Source: JBDHUV01 sp039809365
GTDB lineage: Bacteria; Patescibacteriota; Microgenomatia; Levybacterales; GWA1-39-11
NCBI GenBank assembly: GCA_039809365.1
Contig: JBDHUV010000010.1
Coordinates: 1-14,821 of the forward strand
Length of the DNA: 14,821 nt
Reading direction: 5' to 3'
Of the stretch, positions 13,818-14,821 are shown piece after piece. The notes beneath the pieces were generated by a model. It did not search any database. It worked only from the letters and a program-made list of their open reading frames with translations, and had not been told where the DNA came from. A program made the translations under genes and the position numbers. Numbering within the stretch: the stretch's first letter is position 1; the number at the start of each line of letters is the position of its first letter.

Positions 13818-14821
13818 TTATTTTAATATATAAAAATGTAAATTTGTACTATGATCAGAATATGAAACAATATTTTTATTATTTAAACATTTGTACTCTC
13901 TATATGTAACTATCTTATGAGAACCGATACTAGAAGTTATATTCTGTATGGCAGGAATATCACATTTTGACAGTGCATTATGTAAGGTTAATAAATTTTG
14001 TTTTCGTTCTGAATAAAGATCATCTAATGCGTATGTAATTATTTGATCTTCATAATACACTGATCTCCCTGTAAGCGCGGCTACAAATGAATGCCCTCTC
14101 CACACAAGCGTGTCATTTTTTATATGTGGTATGACAATGATAAATTCATTATCTACAACACGTTCCGAAATATTTGATAGTACTGCTACCTCATTTTTAT
14201 CTGCAATAATACCTGGGTCATTATGTACTGATATGTATGGATACACACCACCAATTATAGATATTACTACTATTAGGGAAGTCACCACAACTCCAATACG
14301 CTTATATCTCTCAATAATATACCAAAGTACAAGACTGAAAGGAATAGAAAAAAGTATTAATAATATCCAAAAGAATTGCCCAATATCAAAAACTGAAATT
14401 GACTGAATAAAGAATGTAGGAATCAGAAAGGCTGTGAGAAAAATTATAGATAAGATAAAATTATAATCATTTTTCCAAAACTTTTTACTAAATAACTTTG
14501 GTGCATTCAAAACACCTAGTAACTTAACTTCTAAAATTAATATCCAAAATACAACAAATGCTTGTAAATATAATAATGTAATTCTCAGATAGTTATTATG
14601 ATCTTCAAAAATCTGTCGTTTTATTTCCCAATGCCAATCTGCAAAATATGGTTGCTGAATAAAGTGACTATAAAATAATAATGGTGCAAATACAATCTGT
14701 CCTGCACCAAGATTGTTCGGTAAAAATGTGAGTGCAGTGATAAGTGCAGTAATGCTATCAATTCCGATATAATATTTAATACCATTTCTTTTATATTTGA
14801 AAAAATAATAGACAGTGTATG
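13818..14821 (-). CDS. polytopic membrane protein, GT-C-like, N-terminus beyond window edge
   Basis: The frame is open from the stop at 13818 to the right edge with no ATG, giving 333 visible residues of a longer protein. In this fragment about six hydrophobic segments (near 17-33, 39-53, 77-96, 120-139, 145-166 and 175-194) lead to a soluble tail of about 140 residues. A TTG at 14510 could be mistaken for a start, but hydrophobic coding sequence continues upstream of it. A loop with DWHWE (61-65) and HNNYLR (74-79) resembles the exoplasmic loops of GT-C enzymes, but no diagnostic motif is complete, so the family is tentative. Two cysteines in the tail (286 and 311 of the fragment) could form a disulfide. 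The general layout matches the gene just downstream at 12236-13813, four bases away, and both are strongly AT-rich. Confidence 0.75.
   Translation of the reverse strand, partial: YTVYYFFKYKRNGIKYYIGIDSITALITALTFLPNNLGAGQIVFAPLLFYSHFIQQPYFADWHWEIKRQIFEDHNNYLRITLLYLQAFVVFWILILEVKLLGVLNAPKLFSKKFWKNDYNFILSIIFLTAFLIPTFFIQSISVFDIGQFFWILLILFSIPFSLVLWYIIERYKRIGVVVTSLIVVISIIGGVYPYISVHNDPGIIADKNEVAVLSNISERVVDNEFIIVIPHIKNDTLVWRGHSFVAALTGRSVYYEDQIITYALDDLYSERKQNLLTLHNALSKCDIPAIQNITSSIGSHKIVTYREYKCLNNKNIVSYSDHSTNLHFYILK

Noticed and set aside
13818..14510. A complete 230-residue gene starting at the TTG at 14510
   Set aside because: The same frame stays open to the window edge and encodes more membrane-protein sequence, so the gene is cut by the window instead of starting there.
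1..14821. CRISPR array, insertion sequence, tRNA or rRNA
   Set aside because: No regularly spaced direct repeats, transposase-like frame, terminal inverted repeats or RNA gene pattern was found, and almost all sequence is accounted for by protein genes.

Overview
The window is an AT-rich, tightly packed stretch of bacterial chromosome devoted almost entirely to building extracytoplasmic glycans. All complete reading frames work with the standard bacterial code: TGA ends the genes at 418 and 8025, the latter inside an ATGA overlap. That argues against the lineages that read TGA as an amino acid. The low GC, very short gaps, overlapping starts and stops, scarce Shine-Dalgarno sequences, a CvpA-CAP fusion and the density of GT-C membrane proteins resemble Candidate Phyla Radiation (Patescibacteria) genomes, perhaps Microgenomates. 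This placement is inference; there is no rRNA or ribosomal protein marker here.

Layout. Positions 11202 down to 1 form one minus-strand block, read right to left. It holds a GT4 N-terminal domain lacking its donor domain (10675-11202), a full GT4 (9523-10644), a left-handed beta-helix acyltransferase (8947-9501), a GT2 (8025-8882), a 1037-residue fusion of an O-antigen ligase/polymerase-like domain with a GT-C domain (4915-8028), a GT39/ArnT-like GT-C (3480-4922), a second full GT4 (2214-3440), a second GT2 (1297-2208), an orphan soluble protein (418-1269), and a GT4 that runs off the left edge (1-434). Many neighbours overlap or are only a few bases apart, so most of the block is probably one operon. 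A second minus-strand unit enters from the right edge: a GT-C-like membrane protein cut by the window (13818-14821) and another of 525 residues (12236-13813). The only plus-strand gene, CvpA-CAP (11271-12239), lies between the two. It diverges from the main block across a 68-bp promoter region and converges on the second unit with interlocked stop codons.

How the parts may work together (inference). GT2 and GT4 enzymes would assemble a lipid-linked oligosaccharide on the cytoplasmic face and the acyltransferase would decorate it. GT-C enzymes using polyprenyl-phosphate sugars, together with the ligase/polymerase-like domain, would extend or transfer it on the outer face. No initiating phosphoglycosyltransferase, flippase or nucleotide-sugar biosynthesis gene is visible, so these steps must be encoded elsewhere.

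No tRNA, rRNA, CRISPR array, insertion sequence or clear Rho-independent terminator was seen. There is no gene-free stretch longer than 68 bases. The points most worth a second look are the ligase/GT-C fusion and its altered His-Asn motif, the GT4 that stops exactly at its inter-domain boundary, the mirror-image pair of TATAAT boxes in the divergent region, and the orphan protein.
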